Positions 1-11,356 are shown, numbered from the stretch's first letter. The stretch is 64,000 bases of DNA from Metellina segmentata (GCA_947359465.1 OX375879.1:122730486-122794485); one strand, 5' to 3'. Program-made: numbers and translations. Notes: a model not told the origin generated them from the letters alone.

Positions 1-513
1 AAACAAACTGCTTGGCACTTAAATTTAAAAATTAACATTAAATATGGTATATTGTGTACTTACTAAAGAAGTTATTCCATATAAAGTGTAATGTAATGTT
101 CAGTATTTTTTATTTGATTTGTTTTATAACCAATTTTCTGAAATATAACCGGTTTTGCAACTTGAGTCCAAAAGTCAATTGCCGACCATACAGTTCCAAA
201 TACTGTTATATTATTTTACCAGATGGAAAACCCGTTAAATCCAATTTATTTTCTCAAATTACAAAATATTTAAGAAAGCAAGATTACACAGACTTTGACT
301 GATGAATAATGTGATTATTATCTAATTTTTACAAAAATTTCAAAAAAGTACCATTATTACGCTACTTTTTATACGTTTTCGTCGATTATCTGACAATTTC
401 CAAAAATGGATTTAACTGGTTTTGCGTATTGAATTGCGTATACTCACTTAATGTTATCGCTTTGGTGATTTCGAATTGTTTTTGGCTTAGTCCTTAGGTC
501 AATTTTTGGACTC
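1..513. other. AT-rich upstream DNA, nothing recognised
   Basis: No exon, repeat or promoter signal was recognised. The short open frame at 54-302 has a low-complexity composition and no similarity I recognise, so it is treated as chance. Confidence 0.5.
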
Positions 514-516
514 TTA

Positions 517-949
517 GACCAGGTGCACACAAGATTTTTCAATGTGCGGCGCCGATGTGGCACCGAGGCTCAACGCATTTCTCATTTTCTGAACAACTCA
601 TTTCGCGTCATATGCGATGAATATTCTATCGAATAAAACGTGTTTATTTAGCTTACTTTGTGTAAAAAAAGTATACTTTGAAACACAAAAGAGACGTTAC
701 TGGATACAACCAGTTATTAACTATTATTTATATTCCATTTATTTATGAACACAAGGTACTTGAGAACGGAGAAGCGTGTGCTGCGCCATGGGGAACTACG
801 GTACAAATTGCACGCAAGTTGGGCGTGCGTCGCCGTAACGGAGCCGAAGGCATGTGTGCACTACTCCATTGGATCTAATGTATCTCAGACCGCACTTGCG
901 TTGCAACATTGGCGTTGCACGTTGAAAAAACGGATGTGTGCACATTGCC
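517..949. mobile_element. PIF/Harbinger-type MITE (433 bp)
   Basis: The left end begins GACCAGGTGCACAC and the reverse complement of the right end begins GGCAATGTGCACAC. The similarity continues for about 45 bp (AAGATTTTTCAATGTGC against ATCCGTTTTTTCAACGTGC). A TTA lies directly outside each end (514-516 and 950-952), as expected for the 3-bp TWA target duplication of PIF/Harbinger. No transposase is present, so it is non-autonomous. It is less AT-rich than its surroundings. The superfamily is inferred from the duplication size and terminal style. Confidence 0.7.
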
Positions 950-1396
950 TTAGGAGTCGAACATTTTTCAAAATCCTTTCTTAGTGCACCTCTACTTTAT
1001 TCGAAGAATCACGCTGCACAATTTCAGTTTCCTAGACCTTGTAGTTCTTGAGATACAGCGATTAGTGAGTGAGTGAGTGGTGGTAAAGAATGCTAGCATC
1101 ATTTAAACCCGTACGGAAAATATTTTTTAAATATTTGAACTTCTCTATCGCTTCTACAATTTACTTCGTAAGCAAATATACATACATGATATATCCATCC
1201 ATATAATCCATTTCATATTCGTCGAACTTCTGTTGAAATTTTTTTTCAAGGCGATCACTACAGAAGTTGATTTTAAGTTTTGGAGCGAGATTTCGAATAC
1301 CCCCTTGCATTCATTTTCAGTAAAAACAGCGAATTTTCGGTGAATAACTTTGCACTTTTGTCTTGAAACGAGAGGATGGTAAATTAAATTTTTAGG

Positions 1397-1738
1397 GCAT
1401 TCATAACTAATTTAGTATTAAGCAAACGCCTTACTTTTTTGAAAATTCCATTCAACGCCACGTGGAACAACGGAGTTTTTGAAAGATATTTAAAGCAGAG
1501 TTGGGGCGTTTGTCTGTTCTCTATACAAATCTACATCCTTTGAAAATTCCACAGCACATTTGTCATACATATATTTTAGAACCCTATGGGAATAATAGGT
1601 TATATATTAACTCCCGTTCTATTTGTACAAGTGGGCTAAAAATTAAATTGGTATGATATTCGTGTCTAATTTAGTTTGAAGCAAACGCACGTTTTGCTGA
1701 AAATTTCACTCAGCGGCATGTGTAATAACAGAGCTTGT
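1397..1738. repeat. Diverged direct duplication, offset about 256 bp
   Basis: The segment at about 1397-1481 is repeated at about 1652-1738. Shared landmarks are CTAATTTAGT, AAGCAAACGC, TGAAAATT and a CAACGG/GAGTTTTT-like tail. It reads as an old direct duplication in non-coding DNA. No function is suggested. Confidence 0.5.
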
Positions 1739-2514
1739 ATTAGAAGTAAATGGCATCAGTGAAGGCAAATTAAACCCTATCAATTACAATTTTTTAATAA
1801 ACGGAAGGTTTATTTTACAGTGCTTTAACAGAAATAAAATCACTGCTTTCAACGAAGGATTCCCATGCATTGAATTGAGTAAGAACAGTTTCAATATGTA
1901 GAGTAAGAAACCTCGGTTTTATGTCACTTAGGACAAAAAATTTGAATTTATCAAAATTACTAAATTTTACATTAACCAAGATCGAAGAAGTCTTGTTTAA
2001 AATTCTATTTTATCCAACATAAATTCAGTTTTAAATCGAACTCTTATGATACTTTTTATAAATTGAGAGATTGGGTTTCTAAATAGATACCATATACCTA
2101 TTTAGAATGATAAATGTAGTTACTTGACAATGGAGTACAGCTTTCAATAACATCCATGAAACACGAAAAACAAATGAAAATATAATTTATCTTAATCGGC
2201 TTTCAATGAAAAGCTATATCAAAATTTTGAAATATATTTGCACAACAACGTATGACCACCCGCTTTAATTTAACGTAACCCATCATTTTAAAGTGATTTT
2301 TTTAAACTTAGTCGGCCATTTTAATAAAAGGAATTGCACACTTTAATTAAAAAATGTTTTTATTTGTATATTTTATTCAATTTTATGAAATATAATTCTA
2401 CAAATTAATTCGTTTTAAAATAGAATATTTAATGAAATGTGGTTGAAATATTCATGTACAGCCAAAAAATTACCCATGTCTAGTGATATTTTACAGGAAA
2501 TAAATAAATCACTA

Positions 2515-2735
2515 AAATCTTACTCCTAAATAACATTTCTGCAATAGGTAGTATACTGGAACTAATAATGCAAATAGAAATAAAATTACAATCCTTAAAA
2601 AATGCAGAATTGTGAAAAATTTAAAATTTAACTCTTAAGTAACATTTCTGCAATAGGTAATATACCAAAACACATAAATGCAAACAGAAATAAAATTCCA
2701 ATCCTTGAAAAAATTCAGAATTCTGAAAAAAATTT
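2515..2735. repeat. Two-copy tandem duplication, period about 109 bp
   Basis: The string TAACATTTCTGCAATAGGTA occurs at 2531 and again at 2640. It is followed in both places by TATAC, AATGCAAA-AGAAATAAAATT, CAATCCTT and a CAGAATT block. This is a simple tandem duplication of AT-rich DNA. The reverse-strand open frame across it (2635-2856) is not credible. Confidence 0.7.
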
Positions 2736-2739
2736 GCTC

Positions 2740-3949
2740 ATACCTGTCGAATTTCGACATTCTGAATATATTCTGAAATAGAACAATTCGACAAAAGACT
2801 TTTGAACAATATTGATAAAGAAAATAATGATTTATTAACAAAAAGATCACATACATAATACTTGGGAATCCTCAAATATGATTGTAACATCTTGCTGTCA
2901 ATTCATTTTTATACATATATGGATAAATCACATTCTTTTTTAAAGGCTGATAATTTTTTTTGAATCCGTTGATTAAATGACATTTTACAAATACTAAACA
3001 TGTTAATGCCTCAGCGTTGTTCAAATTTAATTAAAATTTTAGTAGTTAAAAAGTCTATAGAACAATAGATAAAAATAATTCTATCAACACAACTTTCTAA
3101 TCTAATCTAATGCTTTAAATATGAAAAAGAATACAAATATAAAAGAGTGTACCAATATTTCAACATTAATAACAATGTAACAACGTAACAATTTTTAAAG
3201 ATCAACATATACTAGGACAATATTTAATCAGGTACACTCTAAAAGTCAAGGAAATATTTTAGCTATACAAAAAGTTAATTATTCTCAGTATTATGAGAAA
3301 TTTCGTATGTAGCTTCAAAATATCTTATACACCTTATAGGTAAAAATTGTTTTTAGAAAATTTTAAAATGTCGTGCATTTGGAGGCATTGTTTTATATCA
3401 TTGTAGATCCCTCTGATTTTTGATCAAGATTATATTTTTAAACAAGATGTAACTTATGCATGAAATTTATTAAATTAAAATGTTCTCATTAGCGGTGCTT
3501 GAAAACCTTGTTAATTCAGTACCTTTTTGAGCCAATTAAAATCACTATCTCAAAAAATAATTTCACTGTTATTTCTATTAGAATAGAAATATTGTAGTAA
3601 ACTTTTCGTTCTTTTATTGAATTCATTTAAATTTACTAAATACGAATAAATTAAATTCATTTTTAATATGTTGCAAAAATAGTAGAGAGTTTAAACAAAT
3701 ATAATTAAATATATTAGGACATTAATTATTATATTTATATTTGTACACATTTAGTGCTTGCAACTATATTATCGTGTTTTCTTATCAATGCTTTCGAATT
3801 TTAGTTCTGATTTATATACTATATTTTCAATATTTTATTGTACACAGTCGTTAGTCGCAACAATTTAATGCTACCATCTGAAATCTATTTCGGAGAAATC
3901 TTTTCTATAAATAATCTATTTAATGTAACAACGAACTAATAAAACAACG
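2740..3949. other. AT-rich intergenic DNA, nothing recognised
   Basis: Very AT-rich. No open frame, inverted repeat or tandem structure was found beyond short A/T runs. Confidence 0.5.
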
Positions 3950-4513
3950 AAAATAATTTCTCTAGACTCTATTATCAAAAGAAAAACAAATTCTTTACAA
4001 AAGAATGAAAAATATTTAGATTCTATTACAATCTAAGAAAAAGATTTATTTACAATCTGAGAAAATAATACTTTTTAAATCTAAAGATAATATTTCTCTA
4101 CAATCTAAAGAAAAGACTAGAAAATATTTCTATATAATGTACAAAAAATATATAAAGATTTTTGTATAATCTAGCAAAAGTATTTTTGTTCTTAAGTAAA
4201 GATAAGACATTTCCTTATAATCTAGAAGAAAGATTTCTTCATAATGTAAAGAAAATATAAAAATATTTCTTTATAATATAAAAAGAATATAAAAATGTCT
4301 TTTTATAATCTAGAGGAAAAAAAAAGGTTTCTTTATAATTTAGAGAAAAATTTCTTTATAACGTAAAAATAAAAATATATAGAGACTTTTATATTCAACA
4401 GAAAATACTTTTTTTTAATGTAAAGAAAATATAAAAATTATATTTCTTTGTAATCTAGAGAAGAGATATCTTTAATGTACAAATATAAAGACAAAAAAAT
4501 ATTTCTTTATAAC

Positions 4514-4560
<47 letters not shown>

Positions 4561-4975
4561 TTTTTTTTATTTATTAATAATTTATTAAAATATTTCTTTA
4601 TAATCTAGCGAAGCAATTTCTTTATGATGTACAAACAAAGATAAAATATATTTTTTTTGTATAATCTATAGAAAAGATTTCTTTATAATGTACAAATATA
4701 AAGATAAAAAATATTTCTTTATGATCTAGAAAAAGGATTTCTTTATACCGTAAGGAAGAGATTTCTTTATAAGGGGAAAAAAAAAAGATAAAAAAAATTT
4801 CTTAGAATCTAGAAAAATGGTTTCTTTTTAATGTAAAGAAAAGATAAGAAGATATTTCTTTTATCTAGAAGAAAGGGGGATTTCTTTTTAATGTTAAAAA
4901 GGTAACAAAAAATATTTCTTTATAATCGAGAGAAAGGATTTCTCAATATTTGAAAGGAAATATTTCTTCAGGTTA
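3950..4975. repeat. Degenerate minisatellite, about 1 kb
   Basis: Two related blocks recur with variable spacing: TTTCTTTATAATCTAGAGAA and TTTCTTTATAATGTAAAGA, usually separated by A-rich ATAAAAATA linkers. More than fifteen diverged copies can be read between about 3955 and 4970, with a (TA)n tract in the middle. The array ends roughly 250 bp before the GC-rich promoter island, making a sharp composition boundary. A structural or nucleosome-excluding role would be speculation. Confidence 0.75.
4517..4557. repeat. (AT)n microsatellite
   Basis: Uninterrupted AT dinucleotide run of about 40 bp, embedded in the degenerate minisatellite. Confidence 0.95.
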
Positions 4976-5202
4976 TTTTGCTAAATGTAGAAAAATATGC
5001 AATCGTCCATAGTGTTTTAATATTGAGTTCGCTCGTTCCTAAAATCAATCGTCACCAAAGCAAATTTCGCAGTGATCTTTTAACCGAATGTGTTTGCCCC
5101 CCAAACCACGGACGTCTGTTTTTCCTGCCTCTAGCATCTGCTCACCGCAAAACAGCATTTACAGAATTTCTCCTTTTCTGAAACTCCGTCAGAGTCTCGT
5201 TA

Positions 5203-5240
5203 TTTCAACGGATTGTTATTCTGTTTCTTCAACGGATTGT
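5203..5240 (+). promoter_or_regulatory. Duplicated TTCAACGGATTGTT motif at promoter edge
   Basis: TTCAACGGATTGTT occurs twice within about 40 bp, immediately before the GC-rich island. Each copy contains CAACGG, which fits the Myb core YAACGG. The duplication is seen directly. A Myb role is inference only. Confidence 0.35.
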
Positions 5241-5316
5241 TTTTTAAACCCTGGAAGAGAGTGAGCGTCGGAGGGTGGGGAGGTTTGCGTTTTACAGAGT
5301 ATAGTGTTCTCCGTCG

Positions 5317-5330
5317 CCACTAGATGGCAG
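5317..5330 (+). promoter_or_regulatory. CTCF-core consensus match
   Basis: CCACTAGATGGCAG matches all 14 positions of the commonly used CTCF core CCASYAGRKGGCRS. It lies about 220 bp upstream of the start codon in the promoter island. CTCF is widely conserved in bilaterians. Actual binding is not shown by sequence. Confidence 0.5.
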
Positions 5331-5353
5331 CAGGGCGGGAGGCCGTGACGTAG
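5324..5353 (+). promoter_or_regulatory. Possible uORF 1 (9 codons + stop)
   Basis: ATG at 5324 within the CTCF-like motif runs to TAG at 5351-5353. It counts as a uORF only if the transcript starts upstream of it, which is not known. Confidence 0.3.
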
Positions 5354-5421
5354 CGGGGGGCCGAGAGAGGGAGAGCTCAGAGCAGAGTAGGCCGGCGCAG
5401 GAGGCAGTGTTGTGTTGTAGC

Positions 5422-5493
5422 ATGGACTGGGCTGTTGGCGAGGAGAGCACCACCACTGGACAGCTCTTTCTTTTGTGCGCTCCCTGTGTGTAG
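5422..5493 (+). promoter_or_regulatory. uORF 2 (23 codons + stop), in frame with the main start
   Basis: ATG at 5422 opens a frame of 23 codons ending in TAG at 5491-5493, followed at once by a second TAG (5494-5496). The frame is the same as the main ATG at 5536. The double stop therefore excludes an N-terminally extended protein from this ATG and fixes 5536 as the first usable in-frame start. It could dampen translation of the main ORF if present in the leader. Confidence 0.5.
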
Positions 5494-5535
5494 TAGCCCC
5501 CTCACACGGATTCTTACGCCGAACACGACGACACC

Positions 5536-5594
5536 ATGGATTCCGAAGACCAGAGCAGCGCAGCCAGCCCCACCGACGTCTCGCACGACCCGGG
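5536..5594 (+). CDS. Msi/Rbp6: Musashi-family RNA-binding protein, coding exon 1 (partial gene)
   Basis: This exon encodes MDSEDQSSAASPTDVSHDPG (the last glycine codon is split) and ends at GTGAGT, 5595-5600. Musashi proteins bind UAG-containing sites in target mRNAs through two tandem RRMs and control their translation. The short acidic/Ser-rich leader ending in HDPG just before the first RRM is the arrangement in vertebrate MSI2 and fly Rbp6. Fly Musashi itself has DPC followed by KLFVGG, so Rbp6/MSI1/2 is the closer relative. The start is chosen because two in-frame TAG codons lie at 5491-5496 and the context ACACCATGG is favourable. The exon ends in phase 2, which matches the first base of the exon at 59834. 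What is seen: frame, donor, phase match. What is inferred: transcript structure and orthology. Confidence 0.88.
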
Positions 5595-5689
5595 GTGAGT
5601 GTGTCCACTTTTCCTCTCTCCCTCCACAATGTCCTTTGCCCTTTACGCTGCCCCCTCCCCGGATTCCGATCCGTGTGGATTAGATACAC

Positions 5690-8600
5690 ACACATCCTGA
5701 TGGATTCCGAGTGCCATTACGGTGCACGTCCATGGCACCCCATCGCCATGGCTGTGTCTCGATCGTTAGACTCTCAGATAGCCTATCGAAATAGGTACGC
5801 TCTCTTGACGAGGAGGATGCTTCATTCTCTTTTGGTATACGAATTCAGAAGATTCGCTTTGGAGAGGAGGATCAATGCACACTGCGAGACCACAGCTCCT
5901 TTAGTCTTCGACATTGATCACTACGCTTAATGGACTCGAATCTGAAAGGACAAGAGCACGTCGTTTCTGGTACATTTACTAGTGATTGAAGCGCCAAGAT
6001 AAGATTGCTTATTGAAATATTTACACCGTTAAATTATCACTCCCTCGCTTGAATGATTGGTTGACGTGAAAGGTTTTTAAAATATTAATTCTGAAGTACA
6101 TTTTGCCTTAAAGATAAGGATGAATGTACATTAGAAGACCAGAGCTTCTTTAGTCTTCGACATTGATCACTACGCTTAGTGGACCAGAATATGTTTGGGT
6201 TATAGCTCTTGATGTAGTTTTTAGTATATTTTATAGTACCACACATAGGTTGTGTCGATCGAAGTGTTTATATTGCCTATCGAAATATGCACGCTGTTAA
6301 ATTATTTTCTCGCTTGAATAATAGGTTGATGAGAAAGGCTTTTAAAATATTATTTCTGAAGTAAGTTTAGCCTAAGAGACAAGGATAAACACAAGCAAAT
6401 TTAGTCCTTGAAGAAGATATAATTGTAGATGGGAGAGACGATGCTTTTTTAGTCCATGTTTACTAGTTTCTATTGTTTGGCTGCTTGGATAGTAGCTCTA
6501 TCTTGCCTAAATTATGTCCATTGTAATCATTAGTTCGTCTTATGATATCACACAGTCGTGATTGTGTCAATCTTTCTAACAATACCTAATCGACCTATAT
6601 GTACAATTTAGATGTATACAAATTTCAATGGGATAAATGCATGTGAAAGGCTTTTTGAACACTAAGTTATTGATCTTTAGAGAAAAGCGTATTGTACATT
6701 GAAAGGATCCTTTGATTGCCACATTGGACGAACTATAATTTCGGCATTGCTTTGTCGTTTTGAAACACGAAAGATGATTAGATCGAAACAACTTAGGGCT
6801 TAAATAATAGATTCTGATCTATTTGGATGTAGGGTATGTGGTGGATTGATTACATGCGCATCTGTAGCCTGATAAATTGTGAATGCCATTGCTATGTCTA
6901 GTACAATTAGTAATTCCACACAGTAACGATTTTGTTTATTGTAGTTGTACTGATCGTTTTACGATACACCATCGAAGAACGTATACAGTTTAGTTGCTCA
7001 CATATAAATATGTTTAAATATGGGGATGTGTGAGGCTTTTTAACCCTCCAGATGATTTTTACGAGATATTTCATCCATCAAGATAGGTTTTCCTAATGTA
7101 GAGATAACTCTTCAAGTTAAAACTGCTTTAAAGTAAGACAAAAATTCACCCTTGCCCAAAGCTGGTGACAGTTTTAAATTGGTTTTGATACCACTGGAGG
7201 GAAGTTTTCGACGCCAAATTTAACCACCATGAGAGTTCGATACGAACTCAGAAGTTTTGTCCTGGACACAAGTGTCATTTCAGGTTGGATACAGAGATAA
7301 CTTTTAGAGTAGTAATATATTTAATTCATTGCTATCTAATCTATTAGGCTGATTGGATTCGAGATGCAGCCTAATGTATTTTGTGTACCCCGCAATTTTA
7401 GAATGACACGATAGGGTTTTATTTACTGGAGTGAGACAATATGCAATTGAAAAACGTACAGAAGAATCAGTTGATTGCTTCAGTGAGACGGGTTGACGTA
7501 GGATGTTTTGAGCTGTTTGATATTTAGTCTTTTAGATATTAGAGTTGCATCTCTGAAAATGGACGTGTTTGTATGCGCTTTCGATCATAATGTTGCAATA
7601 TCTATCGAAGTATATATTCAGCAAAATAGTATACATTTCAGTGGAAGAGGTGGATGGCTCCTTGGATTCTAACTAAACTCTTGTAGCCTGACTGGTGTTA
7701 AAATTCCCAAAAGAAGTATTGTGTATTTTAATAACACATATTTTAGTGGTAGAGAGGACTCAAAACCAAAATCCAGGAATCTCGTTAGACTAGTGTAGTT
7801 GCACTCGTAATTGAGATTGGAACCACTAACACCCTTATTCTAGTCTAAAGTATTTAGTGTCTTTGTTGTTCCAGCACGTTTTATGATATACAAGAAAGCT
7901 AGTTTGGGACGATCAAAGTGATTGCCTATTGAAACATGCGCATACTTGCTTTCGATGGTTGATATGGAAGGTTTTTGAGACTGTTTGATATTTTGTTACG
8001 TGGATTAGAGTCATATCACGATATTCAGTAGATCGAGTGGGCACATTTTACTGTACTGTATTGCACAGTTGTATTATTAGGTCGTAGTCGACGATATCCT
8101 GTTGAAGTATGTATCTTCCATGCTAGGGTAAAAGGGGTTAAGTTAAAATGATTACTTCTCAGTAAATATTAATTTCAACATTTCTTTATTCTAATATTTA
8201 TTACTATGGAAGTATGTGTGCAATTTAGATACATACGGATCAATATTAGATGATTTTTAAGCATATGAATTGGAAGTTTAACCACAGAGACGTTACTGCA
8301 GAATGCAAACAGAAAATTACTTTAAAACCCGTCATTAACACATTACTCGACATTACGCTCGATGGTTCCTAATCTATTTAACTGTTTGGATGTGGCGCGA
8401 GTCCATTTGTAGCCCGATTGGTTATATGACTCTCTAGTGCATTTTATCACCGTTCGCTTACAAGTGAAACATGTTCCATTACATGATGGCAAAATGTTTC
8501 AAGATATTATGGTCTTAGAACAGAAACTCACAGAAATGTTTTCGGAGACACTAAATGTTTATTTTCGTGTTGATGACAAACATACTATCATGTTGTAATG

Positions 8601-9480
8601 TGTTTAGAATATATATATAACACTATCAGATTGCTTTTCACTAAAAGATTTAAATTCTTATTTTAATCTTTACACATCAGAACAGTAAAATAATGTTTTG
8701 TCAGTGAATGAATTTCTACTCTAAGCTCTTTCAGATTTTCTAAACCAGAATGTGGTGATATTTAGGCTGGTGATGTCCACTAAACCTTTTTTACACGAAG
8801 GTTGGATTCTTTGAAAAACACATTTAGTGAAAAGAGCTTTGCCGGTAGAATTCCACCCCCTCACCTTCTCAGGACTATTTGTTTTTATTTAGTGTGCTTC
8901 ATTTGTGAAAGTCGAAGATACCATATAATTTGTTAGTGTAAATTTTAACAAGATATCGAATTACAACATACATTGAAACATGCATACAGTTAAATTATAT
9001 TTTAATGATGGAGGTAGATGTGGAAAGTTTTCAATATACAAATTCAGAAGTATGATTACACAAATGCGTTTGTATATAAAATAATAAATATTGTTTAGTC
9101 TCCACACTGAACGTTATAACGCTGAGTGTAGAATCACGTTTATTCTGTTTAGCTGTTTGGATCACAGCTGTATTCTGCTGTGTTTCGAGTGCCGTTGTTG
9201 CGTCCGGTACATTTTGTGATACCACACAATTGCTTTATGTCCATTACAGCTCTTTGCAGTATTACACAGTTAAATTAGGTGCGTATTTCGATGAAAGAGG
9301 TTGATGTGAATGGTGTTTCTGTGCTAGGTAGTTAATTGTTTGTATTAGAGCTGAACCCCAATAGACTTGGGTATTCTGTGAACCCTTTGTGGGCAATCCT
9401 TTTTATTAAATTGTTCTGTGCGTATCCTATTTAAGTCCATTGATATTGGATTAGCTACTTTTAATGGTGAACAGATGTTA
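5690..9480 (+). repeat. Ancient degenerate tandem array, unit about 225-380 bp
   Basis: A recurring block reads roughly YTATTGAAATATGCATAC, then GTTAAATTA, then a TTTCAATGA/TTGATG stretch and GTGAAAGGYTTTTNA. Anchors lie near 5780, 6005, 6272, 6580, 6962, 7598, 7920, 8205, 8965 and 9250. A second block (TTTGGATTCGAG, GCCATTGCTATGTC, GTACATTTTGTGATACCACACA) precedes it near 5700, 6187, 6487, 6825, 7345, 8390 and 9150. The copies near 5884-5941 and 6136-6191 also share CTTTAGTCTTCGACATTGAT and CACTACGCTTA. Divergence is high. No unit keeps an open frame or splice sites, so these are not alternative exons. Confidence 0.7.
7040..7085 (+). mobile_element. Palindrome-array TTAA element, fragment 1
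   Basis: TTAA (7040-7043) is followed by CCCTCCAGATGATTTTTACG, then AGATATTTCATCCATCAAGA. This is one end plus one internal unit of the family described at 46730-46955. It lies inside the degenerate tandem array. The opposite terminus was not recognised. Confidence 0.45.
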
Positions 9481-9859
9481 CTTAACTATTTGGATTAGAT
9501 ACTTATGTTTAGAAAATCTTTTATGTATTTTGAGAGCCACGATTGTTTTGCAATAATTTATAGCCTCCTTAAGCCCGAATACACATATACACGATACTCT
9601 ATGTTTTTGCTTTTAAGTAAAAAACAATGTTCAGGAATATTACCACCTTGCACCCCAGACATCAACTCGATTAAATGTTTCTTATTAGTGTATCTAAGTA
9701 AATGGATATGTATGTCTATCTTATGCTGTTTGTTTGGTATTTTAATTAAACTTTTAGCGTATAGTATGCATCTGATTTAAACCATTCGAAAACATTGAGG
9801 ATATGTTTGAAAGTAAATTTCCATTTAAGGTGTAGATATACACAATAATAATTAACTAT

Positions 9860-10410
9860 TTAATCTAGATATAGTATGCCTCAAATTATAATTGGTACAG
9901 AAAGACAATTCATGAATTCCTGCTGGAAATTATTTCTATGTAATTTTATTCTTCACGTTTGGATCATAAATTACGTTTATAGAGGAATATGTCTTTTTAC
10001 AATTTTTTTCATCCAGGAAGTATAATTTTTTTTAACATTTAAACATCAATTAAAGCTTTATTTCTTAACTAATAACTTTGAAAGTCAGAACATTCACTGT
10101 ATTATATAGATTATAATGATTCCAAAATATAATCACAATAGATTTATGCATTGTTGAGTTATCACAGTTTGAACAAAGTATCGTAATGAAACTAGTCATA
10201 TTGAAAAAAGGCAGTTCAGAAGTAAAGCTTGAAATTCTGGACAAATGTACGTGTTTAAAAAAAATCCTTGTAACTAGAAAAACATTCTAAATATTTACAA
10301 CATCATGGTATTGGCAAAGGAGTTTGAATATATTTTGAGGCAATAAAAAAATCGATATTTTGGTCGATTTTGTGTTTTATAGTGTATACATACACCCTAA
10401 GAGGACAGGG
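9860..10410 (+). repeat. Dispersed repeat family D, copy 1
   Basis: Aligns in the same orientation with about 16040-16420. Landmarks are CTCAAATTATAATT, CAGAAAGACAATT, GAAATTATTTCTA, TTTTACAATTTTTTT, AATCCTTGTAACT, ATATTTACAACATC and the tail ATCGATATTTTGGTCGATTT. The right edge reads ATACATACACCCTAAGAGG. No coding potential is present. Confidence 0.6.
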
Positions 10411-10694
10411 TTGGGGAGGGTGACAACACACTAGGGTAGCCTGCATTGATATGAGTAACAATATATCCTATTGAGGTAATAGAGTGTCGGTGTTCATAGA
10501 TCAATGGGAGAGATGGAGTCTGAAGGTTTCAACACGAACATTGATGCTGTATTATTGCGAAATCGGAATGGAAGTTGAATCTTAATTAATCGAAGCTGAT
10601 ATTTCGTTTTTCGTTCAGTGTGTAGAGCAGTGTGTTCCAGAATATTTTGGCTTCCATTACTTAAACAGAAATCTCAATGACTTCTTTAGATAAT

Positions 10695-11354
10695 GACGGT
10701 CGAACCCCGTTAGAGTGAACCGTCACCGGACCCAATAAAAAGTTCACTAGAACCGATGGTTCACTACAACCAATTTTCTTGACACATAAAAATTTCTTAG
10801 CTTTGGATGATGGTTTTGTTGAAAACAATCACTACAATCAGTAGTTTTACTTACTTTTATTTTTACTCCTTATGGAAAAATTTCGTTATTTTGGATTAGG
10901 TACATTTCGATTTCAAGTAGAGTTATTCAATTTTTTAATTGACGATTTTTAAGGATTTTTGTTCAGGATACTGTTGAGATGGCAAAACGTCCGTTCACTT
11001 TGAAACGTCACATGGACACTGATTGTAGATAGAAAGGAGGGGATATGAGATGACGCTTCTATGGTCCGTCCCACCATGTTCAAGGGATGTTTTGAAAAAT
11101 GGGGCGATTTGAGACAGAAGTTAAGGAACGCTGTCTTTCGGTATCCTACTGTGTTAAATTACCTTTGAAAATGTGGGAAAATGTCTGGAAGTGCAAATTC
11201 AGTTCACTCTAAGCGAACTTTTACATTCTCAGGAGTTCACTTTAAGCGCTTCAAATAACATTAGTTAAACAGGAGTTGAGTCGGGACCCGTGAAAAAGTT
11301 CACTCGAACCGAGAATTCACTATATCCCGGGTTCATTATAGCGCGGTTCGACTG
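10695..11354. mobile_element. Non-autonomous pogo/Tigger-like element (about 660 bp)
   Basis: The right end read in reverse is CAGTCGAACCGCGCTATAAT followed by GAACCCGGG. The left end is GGTCGAACCCCGTTAGAGTG followed by AACC. Both ends share internal blocks such as TTCACT(A/C)GAACC and GGGACCCG/CGGACCC. TA directly follows the right end (11355-11356). CAGTCGAACC-type termini with a TA target are typical of pogo/Tigger elements. No transposase was found. Confidence 0.65.
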
Positions 11355-11356
11355 TA

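Larger units (their letters stand above)
5240..5680 (+). promoter_or_regulatory. CpG-rich promoter/5'UTR island of the Musashi/Rbp6-type gene
   Basis: Composition switches from strongly AT-rich to GC- and CpG-rich here and returns to AT-rich within the intron. The island encloses exon 1. It contains a full CTCF-core match, a GTGACGTAGC (CRE-like) site, a GAGAGAGGGAGAG purine tract and a GCCGGCGC block. No convincing TATA box is present just upstream, consistent with a dispersed or CpG-type promoter. The transcription start cannot be fixed from sequence alone and probably lies between about 5250 and 5420. Confidence 0.7.

Noticed and set aside
3950..4975. CRISPR-like array
   Set aside because: Repeats are degenerate with no unique spacers of constant size, and the DNA is clearly eukaryotic.
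5216..5695. 159-codon reverse-strand and 151-codon plus-strand open frames over the CpG-rich island
   Set aside because: They are long because GC-rich DNA has few stops. The plus-strand Musashi/Rbp6 exon with a matching downstream exon explains the region, and neither frame has a recognisable domain.
5690..9480. Array of alternative exons (as in some highly spliced genes)
   Set aside because: Units of the degenerate array lack conserved open frames and flanking splice sites.
9505..9780. 91-codon plus-strand frame with hydrophobic C-terminal part
   Set aside because: AT-rich composition, no signal of expression and no recognisable domain. It lies just beyond the end of the degenerate array, within intron 1.
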